Below the pieces are notes generated by a model, which was given only the letters and a program-made list of their open reading frames with translations, did no database searches and was not told where the DNA came from. Below, piece by piece: positions 1 to 9,640 of a stretch of 35,466 nt of DNA. Made by a program: the position numbers and the translations under genes. This DNA comes from Chara braunii (taxonomy: Eukaryota; Streptophyta; Charophyceae; Charales; Characeae): contig BFEA01000050.1 in assembly GCA_003427395.1 (NCBI GenBank), positions 566,958 through 602,423 on the forward strand. Direction: 5' to 3'. Numbering within the stretch: position 1 is the first letter of the stretch; each line of letters begins with the position of its first letter.

Positions 1-20
1 TTTTTTTTATTCGTATTATC

Positions 21-90
21 TTTTTTTTTTTTTTTTTTTTAAATATATTCGTGGGGAGCAGCACGTGCTGGGAACCGAACCCAACGTCCC
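21..90 (-). repeat. LINE/SINE 3' tail, short form, with poly(A)
   Basis: Read on the minus strand this is the terminal tail of a retroelement: the conserved ~50-nt block (41-90) followed by a poly(A) tract (poly-T at 21-40 on the plus strand). It holds a perfect 12-bp palindrome, CAGCACGTGCTG, at 59-70. The same block ends the long LINE at 23181-23231, so this copy is a 3' end whose body was not recognised upstream. There is no extra hairpin between block and poly(A), unlike the copies at 1960, 25367, 26434, 26985 and 28049. Confidence 0.7.
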
Positions 91-1150
91 ATATAAAAGT
101 TGACATAGAATTTTGAAAGAATTTTGAAAGGTTAAGATCCCGGGGCTAAAAAGAATTTGATGTTACAGTACTAAGAAAATCACTGCAGAAGCTTCAAAAT
201 AGGCAAGTTTCGGAAAACAAATCAAAGATCCCCCCATCATATCCTCTTTACCTTACTCCGGCAAGACTTACTGCAGCAGGGCCTCCATCTCCACTGCTGT
301 TGTACCCTATTTCCATCCTACAAGCTAGCCCCCTCACTAGTAGGACGCTTGATATCCAACCATCTATTCATCCCACTCAACCTCTTTTTGGAAAAATGGT
401 CCCACAGAACAATCCTGCCTCCGTCATTCAAGGGAAGAAACGCAGACTGATCCGGGTGAAGTTAGCGGCCAGTGGCCAGTACCCGCCGAGATTTCAGCGC
501 CAATCGCATCCACTACCAACTTCCTCCTTCCCAATCACCTCCGTCCTTCCCAACTCCGTCGTGAAGAACTTCAGAGAACCTTTTCTCCGCGGGGGCCGAG
601 CACCATCATTACCCTGACATTCTTTGCCCCCACAAGAATCCCAGTCTCCGTCGTCGAGGTGGTGAACTAGCACTACCCAACGCCAATCGTGCCAAAGTTC
701 ACTCTCATCAGCCGGTACCCATCAGCCAGCTTAAACTACTTGACGCCAATCGCATCTTATAAGAGGCCCCTCTAGCTGGTACCCATCAAGCAGCCCTATT
801 TCCTCCCCCTCTCTGTCCTTGTAAATAATCATTTGATGCTCCTGACCCCTTACTTCAAAGCAGGTCCCCAAAAGCTCCACAAGATGCCTCGTTAGGTTTT
901 TAATGGGAAAAAATTGAGATGTCGGAGCCATTGCCCGACCTTGGCTACAAAACAACTTCTGACGACTTCTGACGACTTGACAAACCATCTTTGCACAGGG
1001 GTCATACAACATTCCGCGCGGCTGTTCCAGGTCGCGCCAGATTGCTCTTCCCATGACCAACTCAAAAGAGCTAGCCCAGATAGTGTAGCATCGACCTCAA
1101 TCCCGGAACCCGCTGGGTGAAAGTCTGATGCAGGACCTACTAGGCTAGCT
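91..1150. other. Unrecognised sequence, no supported gene
   Basis: About 1 kb next to the tail at 21-90, possibly including that element's body. The longest open frame is a 109-codon minus-strand frame at 731-1060. It has no motif I recognise and shows no homology to the LINE or gypsy proteins elsewhere in the window. A short GACGACTTCT tandem repeat lies near 959-978. I see no RNA gene or promoter here. Confidence 0.4.
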
Positions 1151-1464
1151 CTTATAACAGGAGGTAGAACAACAACCCTTCTATTTGAAGGGTTGCGCCC
1201 AGTAGGCCGCCTCCAGCCTGTGGTCCAACAGGCTCTACCTACCTGAGGCCTTGCAAGCTCCTGTCGGCCTGAAGCCTAATAGGATTTGCTGGCACTGCCT
1301 GGCAGGCCCTGCCCCGTCGGTTGCCCGCGTGACCTCGGCATCGGCCTATCAACCCCAAGGCTCGATGACAACCCCCGCGGCCCAGGAAATAAAAACCCTT
1401 CTTCCAATTCCCCCTGCGCCATGGCCCTATACCCGGCGCATCCCTCTTTTTTTTTTTTTTTTGC
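1151..1464. other. GC-rich segment with repeated AGGCC/GGCCT words
   Basis: This stretch is rich in AGGCC, GGCCT and GCAGGCC words and ends in a T-run at 1447-1462. In style it resembles the LTR-like repeats at 6516 and 12047, but I could not align it to them. It may be a decayed LTR or another repeat. No gene is supported. Confidence 0.3.
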
Positions 1465-1790
1465 CTACGACATTATTTTAGGTAGAATGGGTCTAACTTT
1501 AGCGTTCTCATGTCCGCACATTCCTGCGGCTTCGAAAAAAGCGAAGCATTGCCATTCACATCCGTTACTCGTGTGGCGTCCGGACTAAAGTTCGAAAACT
1601 TTTAGTCTCTCGGTCATAGGTCGGGTCTGAGTAAACTTTTGGCGAACGTCGGTCTCATCAAGTCATTCAATCCAACAAAAGAGTCGAACAATATCCGACG
1701 TTTAAGATCCCCGACAAATATCCTTGTCAGGGTATTTGCCCCGACAACATTCCCCCGGACCCCATTGAACGACGTCCCTGTCGTTCGCCA
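1465..1790 (+). pseudogene. Possible Ty3/gypsy protease-to-RT linker remnant
   Basis: In one plus-strand frame the start of this stretch reads YDIILGRMGL, which resembles the retropepsin C-terminal motif YDxILGMDWL of Ty3/gypsy polyproteins. About 95 codons later, in another frame, it reads CPDNIPPDPIER, which resembles the FPDxLPxxPPxR linker just before gypsy RT. Spacing and order fit that family, but the frames differ and the middle is unrecognisable, so the match is weak. It could equally be chance similarity. No RT domain follows. Confidence 0.2.
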
Positions 1791-1879
1791 TAAAAAAAAA
1801 TCAGGACTCTTATAAAAATTTCATGTGAAAGCAACGATCACAATACACAACAATTCCAACAATCGTCCGGTACTAAGCC

Positions 1880-2066
1880 GAAACTTTTTTTTCTTTTCTT
1901 TTTCCCTTTTCTTTCGGGGGGGGGGGGGGGGGGGGGGGGGAAACTTCATTTGCGGGAAGGTCACTTGACGAGGTGATAAGAGCAGCCCCGTCAGGAGGAT
2001 CCCAGCGTTGCAGGCTCCATCTATTGGTGGGGAGTGTCACCTGCTGGAAATCGTGTCCAGCGTCCC
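1880..2066 (-). repeat. LINE/SINE 3' tail, hairpin form
   Basis: On the minus strand: the conserved 50-nt tail block (2017-2066), then a hairpin (about 1963-1996) with the conserved loop CTGCTCTTATCA and a stem built on the word TTGACG/CGTCAG, then a run of 25 C (plus-strand G at 1916-1940), then an A-rich stretch. The stem sequence differs from the other copies in this window while pairing is kept. The homopolymer G/C run inside the 3' end is unusual and may be a slippage or assembly artefact. Confidence 0.7.
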
Positions 2067-2753
2067 TATACAATGATCTACGAATTAAATGTGTAATGTG
2101 GTCATCCCGCGTGTCCATTCCTGTGTAAGTCCACCTATATGATCCACAAAATTTGTATTAGTGTATGAGGCTGAAATCCCCCGCCATGCATAATTTGTAG
2201 TAGCATATGAGGTTGAAAGCCCCTAGCGTCATATCCACCCCATCCCCCCATAGGGCAGGAGGCATTGATTACTTTCCTAAACGTGGGAAGGATTGACCTC
2301 CTGCCAGCGCAACAACAAACCTAAAAACACATAGGGTAATTAGGGTTAGGAGGGCCGGCCCCACCCGACACAGGATGGGGAGGAACAATCTATGAGAGGA
2401 AGAAACCCCATCACATGAGGAGGGGAAAGAAAATCTCACAACCAACCTCAAATTCCTATCCAAAATCAACCCATCACCCCAAGTTCTCTCACATCGGAGA
2501 GAACTTGTAACATTTTTGCACTGGAGCACAATACACGCAACCCGCACTCAGTCTGTTGTTGCTGTCTCCTGTGATGAGCCAACCTCATACCTCGCGCGAC
2601 GTCCCGTAGTAACAGGCGCCGATCAGAGTAATTGGGGGCGTGGCTGAGGACTTTTGGCCGGGGGTTGCATCACCCGGATGGAATAGGGGATTCTCGCTTC
2701 ATTCCGAGGCTATCCCAAAGTTCAGGCCGACGTACAGGACAAAATGAAGATAC
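2067..2753. other. Unrecognised sequence
   Basis: No gene, RNA or repeat family was recognised. The part just after 2066 is probably the body of the minus-strand element whose tail is at 1880-2066, but it matches no LINE coding region seen elsewhere in the window. Open frames are short and lack motifs. Confidence 0.35.
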
Positions 2754-2862
2754 TACCGTCTTCCCCCGAACACAAAACACCCTCATTTTGGCTGTATCTG
2801 GTCGGAAATATAGCTTGTATACGTTCATTTTTAGGGTGCGTTATGTTCGGGGGAAGACGGTA
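2754..2862. mobile_element. MITE-like element with ~30-bp terminal inverted repeats and TA flanks
   Basis: A 109-bp segment begins TACCGTCTTCCCCCGAACA and ends with its reverse complement. The arms match at about 27 of 30 positions. If the outermost TA on each side is the target duplication, the inverted repeat starts CCGTCTTCCCCC, which fits a small non-autonomous element of the Tc1/mariner type (TA target sites). It has no coding capacity. No second copy lies in this window, so copy number is unknown. Confidence 0.6.
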
Positions 2863-5110
2863 GGGAATTCAAGGGGTAAATGAGGACCGACGCGCGGGGT
2901 ATAATTCAAAATTTTCGCTCGGCCGAGGGGGCTGAGGGCAGTGCTCGACTAGGTCGACTACTGACAACCCGAAAGACAAAAGGAAAAGGGGAAGGGAAGA
3001 GCAGAATTTATTGCTTCTCTCGTGCTAGGTTCACACTAACTCTATGGCAAGAACCCAAAGATATGGAGTATCTAGGCTCCTGAGTCGGATTCATCGAGTC
3101 TGCGAGGTCGGCTAGGTGCAACGCCGTCCGATTCGAACGAGATTGGGGGGCCCAGACTCAGAAACACATCGGGAAGGCGCCCGCACTGTGAAAGAGCTCT
3201 GGGAACCTGGCCGCACCTTCGTACCTCAGAACCAGCCTCTGCCAGGAACACGAGTCTCCCTGCCGACACCACCGACAGTTAAATTGGGGCCATCGACCAA
3301 GGCAGCAATATCAAATCGGTGTACAACAAGATCAAGGGAGGGGAGGAAAACCAATCAATCAGAACAAACCCACTCCCCCCTACATGACAGGCCTTAGATG
3401 GTTTGTAGAAGTGAACCCGGTCGGTCCGCAACAGTGTGCTCTGTATGTTCGCATCGCAGTACATGCTATCTTCGTCCGCGATCGGGAAGGGCGGAGGGTC
3501 ATTGTGGCGGATCGACGAGAGGGTTGGGCACGAGGAGCTACCCGCGCTCACGTTTAATGAGGTGAATCTCAACTCCATACAAATCTCAATGAGTCTCCCC
3601 CCAGTCCCTCCTTCCAAACCAAAATGCAGGTTCATGGACACAACGCAGTCACAGACTTATTACCAGAACACAATGGCTATGGTCGAGTAGCGAGATCGGG
3701 CGATGCATAAAAACGCCTGCGATCGATGTCCCTGGTTGTCGATGGCTAACGGGACGGAACACCAGACCAATGAAACACGTGGCACTTGAGCGTGAGAGGG
3801 GAGGGAGGGTAGGGTCAGCGAGTCAGCGACGATCCCCTCGCTCACACATGGCACCGGGATCGGCCGGGGTCGGGGAAGAGAGGGACTTCAACACATTCGG
3901 GCATACGTTTGACACCCCCGTGCTCCCCAGAGTTGCGTCCGCAGGCGCCTCACACACACATGACCTTAGTCCACATCTATACATCCATCTATCTTGGACA
4001 ATGAGACATTCAACATCCATAGACCCTCATAACCAACGTCATGCATGCGATTGAGTATCAACACTCGTGACACCGCACACACCACACTTGGACAAAGCAG
4101 CAATGGAGACAAAAGTGAATCCTTCGCTATTCAAAATTCATGTCTGACTGGCCTCCCTCGGGCACAGCCCCCAACCCATCCGAAAATCAACCAACCATAG
4201 TCACAAGGTCGTGCCAAATTCATGTGTTGATACATGCGCTGCGCCCCTCAACGACTACACGCCAGACATGCCTGGTTGGGAATCCGATGAAGATATAGTC
4301 GGTGGCATTCGATCCCCACCGCCGTTCTGCTCCTCCGACTGCCTCACCCCAAGTCTAGCGCTAATTTTACCCCACGTTGTCACCCATCCTGTCACTTGGG
4401 CACGTCGGGCCCATTCGACGTTGTGGTGTTCGCGCATAGCTCGCACAACATTGCAGTCGAGATCAAAGAGAGGGAGAGGGAGGGGCTGCGAGGATTTATT
4501 GCGCGGAAGGCGGCGGGGTGCCAGCGCGGGGTGCGGGCAGCAAATGGGTGTAGATGAGCAGGACCGAAGAAGGAAGGACATTCCAGAAGGATCGAGAGAG
4601 GCAGAATGACGGATAGTTCCATTTAATTGGGGTGGTCGTTCATGCTGCACGCACAATTCGTTCTCGTGGGATTGATCCGACCATCCCAACTAAATGACCA
4701 ATCATTTGCGCAGATAGGTAAGGGGAGGATCGGGCTCAAAGTTGGAGGAAGACGAAGAGGTGAGCCCGAAGGAGTGCTCTAGCAAGAAGGGAAGATGGCG
4801 AGTAGGTGCAGAGCGGGAAGCGAGTTTAAACGTCATGCAAAAATTCAAAATGGTCGCGCATACCTTAACACGAAGGAAATTTGAATGCCGGCGACAATTA
4901 GTCCTAACTGTTTCTTGGATTTCTCTGAGCGGTCGCTAACCGTCCGCGCGGAGAACCCACAAGGACAGAGGCAATTCCGAAAGATGCAGGCCATTAGTCC
5001 CTCACAATTGAACAATGAACCCTGCTTTTCCTGATCAACTAAAATTCAGGCTTCGAGGCTTACTTCGGATTTTACTTCAAAGAGTACGTGAAGCCACTCG
5101 GTACCGATCC
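2863..5110. other. 2.2 kb without a recognisable gene
   Basis: This is one of the few long stretches with no obvious retroelement tail, poly(A) or long inverted repeat. Several open frames of 60-144 codons overlap on both strands (for example minus 3279-3641 and minus 4255-4689). None shows a domain, a family motif or consistent exon-intron structure, and they shadow one another. Low-copy non-coding DNA, an ancient decayed element or exons of an unrecognised gene are all possible. Confidence 0.35.
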
Positions 5111-5124
5111 TACCTTATCACATG

Positions 5125-5665
5125 CCGCCACCGTCGTTGTCATTGTTGTTGTCAATGTTGTCGTTGGCCATCGCCCTTTTTGTTGTCGTTTTTGTTGTTG
5201 TCGTTGTCTCCACTGCCGTTGTCCAAATCACCGCTGCCTGGGCCATTGTCTCCACTGGTGTTGAATATAATGCCATCGTGTTGTTTTTGCTGTTGTTGTT
5301 GTTGCCGCCGTCTTCGGTGTTGTTGTTGTTGTTGGTATCCCCACCGTTGTTGTCATCATCATCACGGCCTGCCCCCTTGTCATTGTTTATGATGTTGTTG
5401 TTGTCGATGTTGGCATTGTCGATATTGCCATTATCGTCGATGCTGCCACCATGGCCATCCTCGTTGCTGCCCGCACCCTCCAGTGTCCATAAGCGGTCTT
5501 CAATCTTGTTATTGTTGTTGTCGTTATTATTGTCTCCACCATTGCTGTCAGCATCGCCGCTGCATGCGGCCTTGTGTCCGTTGATGATGTTGGTGGTGGT
5601 GGTGTTGCCATTGTTGTTATTCCTGTTGTCGCTGTTGCTGTCAATGCGGCCATTATCAAGGCGGC
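5125..5665 (+). repeat. Degenerate TTG/GTT trinucleotide array
   Basis: About 540 bp dominated by TTG, GTT, GTC and GCC triplets (written CAA/AAC on the other strand), interrupted by point changes. It produces a 193-codon plus-strand frame rich in Leu, Ser, Pro and Val and a Thr/Met/Ala-rich minus-strand frame at 5387-5746. Both look like translations of a decayed microsatellite rather than a gene. A low-complexity coding exon cannot be ruled out, but no non-repetitive protein flanks it. Confidence 0.6.
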
Positions 5666-5705
5666 CAACATCATCTGATGTCCACCAGCAGTCTTCCAGC
5701 TAATT

Positions 5706-6515
5706 ACACATGTCGCGACTCTTCTTGAAGAGGGTTTTGCAGGCACCCATCATGTCATCTGCCGCCCCCACTCAATGAAGGCATCGGTCAGAGGATCCAG
5801 CCCCTCCTCCAACTCTCAGTTGATGTTCAACATGTCCTGGGTCTTGTCTTCCAACCAATCGGCCGCTCCGGCCCCTTCTGCCATTGCAAAGACACCCCCC
5901 CCACAATCACCTTGAACCACCTACATCCCAGCCACTCCTCCGCTCCACGTCATAACTCTGTAGTGTCGACACCTCCCTAAATCTCCTTGCAACCCCTCCA
6001 GGGCTTCACTTCCCGCCTTGTGAAAACCCTGTAGAGTAGAGCTCTCCCCATCAATCCCCATAAAATCATGACATTAATTCGTAGAAGGGAGGCACAAAAA
6101 ATAAAAGTCAAGGAAGTCAGAAAATTATATTTCGTGAGTTAGAAATTAGTAAAGAAAATGATTGGAAATTCATGAGCTATTAATTTTGGAAGTCAAATCT
6201 ACATACGAAGTATGTACTAAAAGGAAAACAGAAACTAGGTAGTGATTAGTAATAAAATATTTTTGAGTAGGATGTATTAAGAATTTAAAATAAGATGTTT
6301 TTTTAAGAGAATATAAGAGTTCTGGATTGGGAATGTATGAAACTAATTAAGGAGAAACCACCTCCTCCTTAATGCTCCAGAGGACCAGGTGATCTTTTTC
6401 CCTTTCGACTTTTTATATGGGGTCAGAGTCCTTTTCGTTTCATCCATTAAGGATGGAGAGTATTCCACCCTGAGTTGTGCATGCCTGAGCTGCCCTTTGC
6501 TCCAGCGACACTCGC
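5706..6515. other. Unrecognised spacer with an AT-rich part
   Basis: The first part (5706-6060) is C-rich with no recognisable gene. The second (about 6060-6340) is strongly A/T-rich with many AAAT and TTAA words. The last 150 bp lead into the LTR-like repeat at 6516. No RNA gene, tail block or inverted repeat was seen. Confidence 0.35.
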
Positions 6516-7102
6516 TCCAGCAACACGCAGGCCAGCTTGGCTATGGCTGCCTGCTTCTTCCCTGCTCGCCCGTGAGCGCGTAGGCACTCGCTCCAGCAGC
6601 TGGCGCAGCAGCGCTTGTGCATAAGCAACGAGTGCCTGAATGTCCAGCCCGCAGCCAGGCCCTTTCCTTTATGGAATAAGGCTGCCAGTCGTGGGCTGCC
6701 TGGCTGGCCTGGGCCTCCCCACGGAAGCTTTCGGTAGGCCCCAAATGGTTGAGCCCCCTCCCAGGGAATCTTCCACTGGTCCTAGGGTGGTTACCTGTGT
6801 CCAACTGCCAGCGGCCTGTGTTCAGTCCATGCCCCGTGTCTGGCCCAGAGCCTGCCTCGATACATTTGGAAAAAGGCAGGCAGGGCCTGGACTCACTTAA
6901 CCAATTGGCGCTGCGCCCAGCTGCGTGAAAACCCAAGATAGGCCTCTTAACCAACTGGCACTGCGCAACTGCCTGAATTTCCCAGCTGCGTCAAAACCCA
7001 AAATAGGCCTCCCGTCACTTGTCAGGCCCGCCTTCCCTTAGGGCGGTTGTCCTTGCTGAAACAGGGCCCAATAGGGCTTACCGAGGCCTTGAGCCTCGCA
7101 TT
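6516..7102 (-). repeat. LTR-like repeat, downstream (3') copy
   Basis: On the minus strand it starts TGCGAGGCTCAAGG directly after a purine-rich tract and is clearly homologous to 12047-12581 along its length. A TATA-like word (CCATAAAGG, minus strand, near 6673) lies in the 3' third. This copy is about 50 bp longer than its partner because of an internal duplication at 6897-7011. The two copies differ at scattered positions, so the insertion, if it is one, is not recent. Confidence 0.65.
6897..7011. repeat. Tandem duplication inside the LTR-like repeat
   Basis: Two adjacent units, 6897-6946 and 6947-7011, both begin TTAACCAA and end AAAATAGGCCTC or AAGATAGGCCTC. The partner repeat at 12047-12581 has only one unit. 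The duplication therefore either arose in this copy after insertion or was lost in the other. Confidence 0.7.
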
Positions 7103-7172
7103 CCCTCCTCCATACTTCAACAGTCCTCTGAGAAGTTCACTCAATCTAGCGCTTTCCTTTCTGCAGCAACTT

Positions 7173-7746
7173 CTAATAGTGAGCGACAACCTGTGGAGCG
7201 GTTTGCATCAGTTCCTCCCTTGTAAACCATCTGTCCTCCTTTGGATAAGTGTGATGTCGGAACCGAACGCGATATTGCATCTTCGGCTTCGAAGGATGAC
7301 CCTTGCCTGTTGGTTTTGGAACCAGCATTTCTCTGTGATCCACAATGCCGTTGATGTCGATTTCTCCATCCATGGTTGGGGGCAGCATTGACCGACGAGA
7401 GGGAAACTGGTCAGTTTCCTTCAGTTTTCTTGAAAGGTGCGAGTTTGGAGGCGTGAAAGACAGGGTAGGTGCGGAGGTGACCAGGGATTTGCACCACATA
7501 GGAAGTCCCATCGGGATCGTCTCCGACCACATCTAGAACCTCCCATGGTCCGAAGTACTGTGGCATGAGCTTTCTCGAAATCCCGTGCTCTTGCCCAAGT
7601 TCGGATGCCTTGACCCAGACTCTATCCCCAACCTTGAACGTAGAAGGGCAGCGGTGTTTGTTTTCTGATTCTATCATCGCCGCGTGTGCTTTGTGCATGT
7701 TGTCCACAGCCTGCTTGTTGCATAAGACTATCATATCTGTAAGCAA
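7173..7746 (-). pseudogene. Integrase C-terminal domain and chromodomain of a chromovirus
   Basis: This is the tail end of a Ty3/gypsy pol polyprotein. The frame at 7411-7746 contains FKVGDRVWVKASEL, then FGPWEVLDVVG, then FHASKLAPF, which is the standard integrase C-terminal (GPF/Y-like) order. A frameshift then leads into 7173-7532, which reads GEIDINGIVDHRE and, after a basic stretch, QYRVRFRHH and EDRWFTREEL. This is the chromodomain pattern (DHR, then Q/YxVxWxx, then ExTWxxxxxL), with Phe and Arg at some aromatic positions. In live elements the chromodomain is thought to steer integration to marked chromatin. At least one frameshift breaks it. Confidence 0.8.
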
Positions 7747-8631
7747 ACTCCAAGGTACCCCGCGCAGCAGTGGACTGGCTCTCAGGTAGTAAGAAATCTA
7801 GAGGCAGTCGAGGCTTGACAGTTAGGAGCAGACTGTTGGGGCTCATCCCAGTCGCGCTGTGCCCAACGATGTTGTACAAGCTGGTGATGAGAGCAAGTTT
7901 CTCATCGCAGTCCACCGGATTAGGCTTGATGTAGTGCCTTAGCAGGTGTTGTACAACGCGGTTCAGCTGCTCTGCTTGTCCATTTGCCTCTGGGTGGTTC
8001 CCGGAGGTCATCTGCTGCTGAGTCCCTTGTTCAGCAGCTGCAGCCTTCCACAGCTCACTGGTGAATCGTACATCCCGATCACTAACAATGGACTTTGACA
8101 GGCCAAAATCTCTGACCCAATTTTTTTTGAACAGTCTGATTTCTTTGCTGTTTCGGGCATGGCAACTAACCTAGCATACTTACTGAACCTACCCACAATG
8201 ACAAAGACATATCTCATACCACTCTTGCTGGTGACCAGCGTATCCATCAAATCCATGAACAGGCTCTCACCAGGCCTTTTCGGAATCAGAAGAGGCTTGA
8301 GAAGCCCAAGAGGGGCCTGTGTGCGTGGCTTGTCTTCTTGACATACCTGACAAGTTTCCACGTACAGCTTGGCGTCTTTCATCATCGTGGGCCACTAGAA
8401 CTGTTGCAACAAGTTTGCTGCAGTCTTCTTATAGTCAAAATGTTCGGTGGCATCATGACACTCGCCTAAAAATAAACTACGCAAAGACTCCCGGTTTGGC
8501 ACACACAAACGTTTATTCTCGGCCTTCCCGAGGAACAGTAGACCATCAACCAACACAAACTCAGCCGAAGTCACTTTGTCCTTTGCCTCGAGTTTGCGTA
8601 TGATCTCTACCATCACCAAGGATTGAGTCAC
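7622..8631 (-). pseudogene. Integrase zinc-binding and catalytic core of a Ty3/gypsy element
   Basis: The order is as expected for integrase. The H2C2-like zinc domain (8395-8631 and 8008-8385) shows ECHDATEHF, an in-frame TAG before WPTM, and CQVCQEDK. The core begins FMDLMDTL (first catalytic Asp) and VGRFSKYARL. A frameshift follows near 8110-8150, and SDRDVRFTSELW (second Asp) is found in another frame. EANGQAEQLNR at 7960-8000 supplies the Glu. All three catalytic residues of the D,D,E triad are still visible, but stops and frameshifts separate them. Integrase would insert the element's cDNA in the nucleus. Confidence 0.8.
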
Positions 8632-8639
8632 ATTGTCCG

Positions 8640-9640
8640 CAAGCCCAAACTCAGTGATCAGCGCACCAAGGAAGTCTGGTCTACGCGACAGTGCATCAAC
8701 GACCTTGTTGTACTCCTCTTTGATGTGCTGAGGTTCGAAGTCATACTATTCTATGACTTCAATCCAGCGTTTCGAAGCATCGGAGAGTACAGGTTATGTC
8801 CTCATCCACCTCAGGGTCTGATGATCAGTCCTGAAGTAGAAGAACCTCCCAAGGAGATGGTGCCTCCAATGGGTTAGCGCTCGCATAAAGTTTCTTCTCA
8901 TAATTGAATTTAACCAACTTCTGAGAGGGCATTTTTTTGGACATGTACTCCACAAGCCTCAACTTCTTCCCCTCCTATTGTGCAAGCACGACACCAATGC
9001 CATATTGGCTTGCATCCGTGGTTACAACGAATGGTTTGTCAGGATCAGGGAGTTTCAAGATCTTATGGTGTGTAAGAGAATGCTTCAGATGTCCGAAAGA
9101 AGCCTCACATCTGTCTGTCCACTCCCAGGGGGTGTCAAGGCATGTGAGATCTGATAAGGGTGCAAACACTATGCGATAGTATCCGGTCATCCCCAAGAGG
9201 GATCTCACCTCAGTCACAGACTGAGGACGCGGCCAGTCACGAATGCTGGCCACCTTCACGTCATCGGGCTTCAATCCCTCTGCAGAGATCTCATGACCCA
9301 GGTACAAGATCCGGGTGCGGCCAAACTTGCACTTTTCCGGGTTAATCTTGAGCTAGTGCTGCCGAAGGAGACTAAGAACTTTCTCTAGGTGGGCTACATG
9401 TTCCTCGACAACCCTATTGAAGATAAGTATGTCATTGAGGTACACGATGACAAACTTATCTAAGTAGTTATAAAAAATTCGGTTCATTGCGTGCTGAAAG
9501 GTGCCAAGAGCATTGCGTGCTGAAAGGTGAAGACTGGCTACAGGCAGAAGGATGCAAAGTGGTGCAAACGGAAACGGCATGAGGAAACCCGGGGAGGGGC
9601 CCCTGTTGTTCGTTGAAGCCAAGGGCAACAACGCCTGTCA
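8640..9640 (-). pseudogene. RT (C-terminal half) and RNase H of a Ty3/gypsy element
   Basis: The minus-strand frame 9353-9631 contains TFQHAMNRIF and then VIVYLNDILIF. The family motif is YLDDILIF, so the second catalytic Asp has become Asn and this RT would be inactive. Frame 8975-9307 continues with YLGHEISAEGL, RDWPRPQSV and GMTGYYR (RT thumb), then LPDPDKPFVVTTDASQYGIG, the start of RNase H with its first Asp. Later RNase H pieces, including a TDHQTLR-like motif and VVDALSRR, lie in shifted frames at 8640-8870. The palm N-terminal half, protease and gag were not found upstream, so pol is truncated near 9540-9640, where a 19-bp direct repeat occurs. Confidence 0.8.
9485..9529. repeat. 19-bp direct repeat at the truncated RT edge
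   Basis: The word CATTGCGTGCTGAAAGGTG occurs at 9485-9503 and again at 9511-9529. It lies where recognisable RT sequence stops (the residues around FQHAMN). A small duplication or recombination at this point may account for the loss of the upstream RT. Confidence 0.6.

Noticed and set aside
3080-3170. tRNA-like B box (GTTCGAATCG on the minus strand)
   Set aside because: No A box at the right distance, no acceptor stem pairing and no cloverleaf could be drawn.
4255-4689. 144-codon minus-strand frame as a host gene
   Set aside because: No domain, overlapping equal-quality frames on both strands, and no splice or promoter evidence. Left as unrecognised.
5122-5703. 193-codon plus-strand open frame as a membrane protein gene
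   Set aside because: Its Leu/Val/Ser/Pro-rich translation follows from TTG/GTT/GCC repeat decay. It has no non-repetitive flank, no recognisable domain and an equally odd frame on the other strand.
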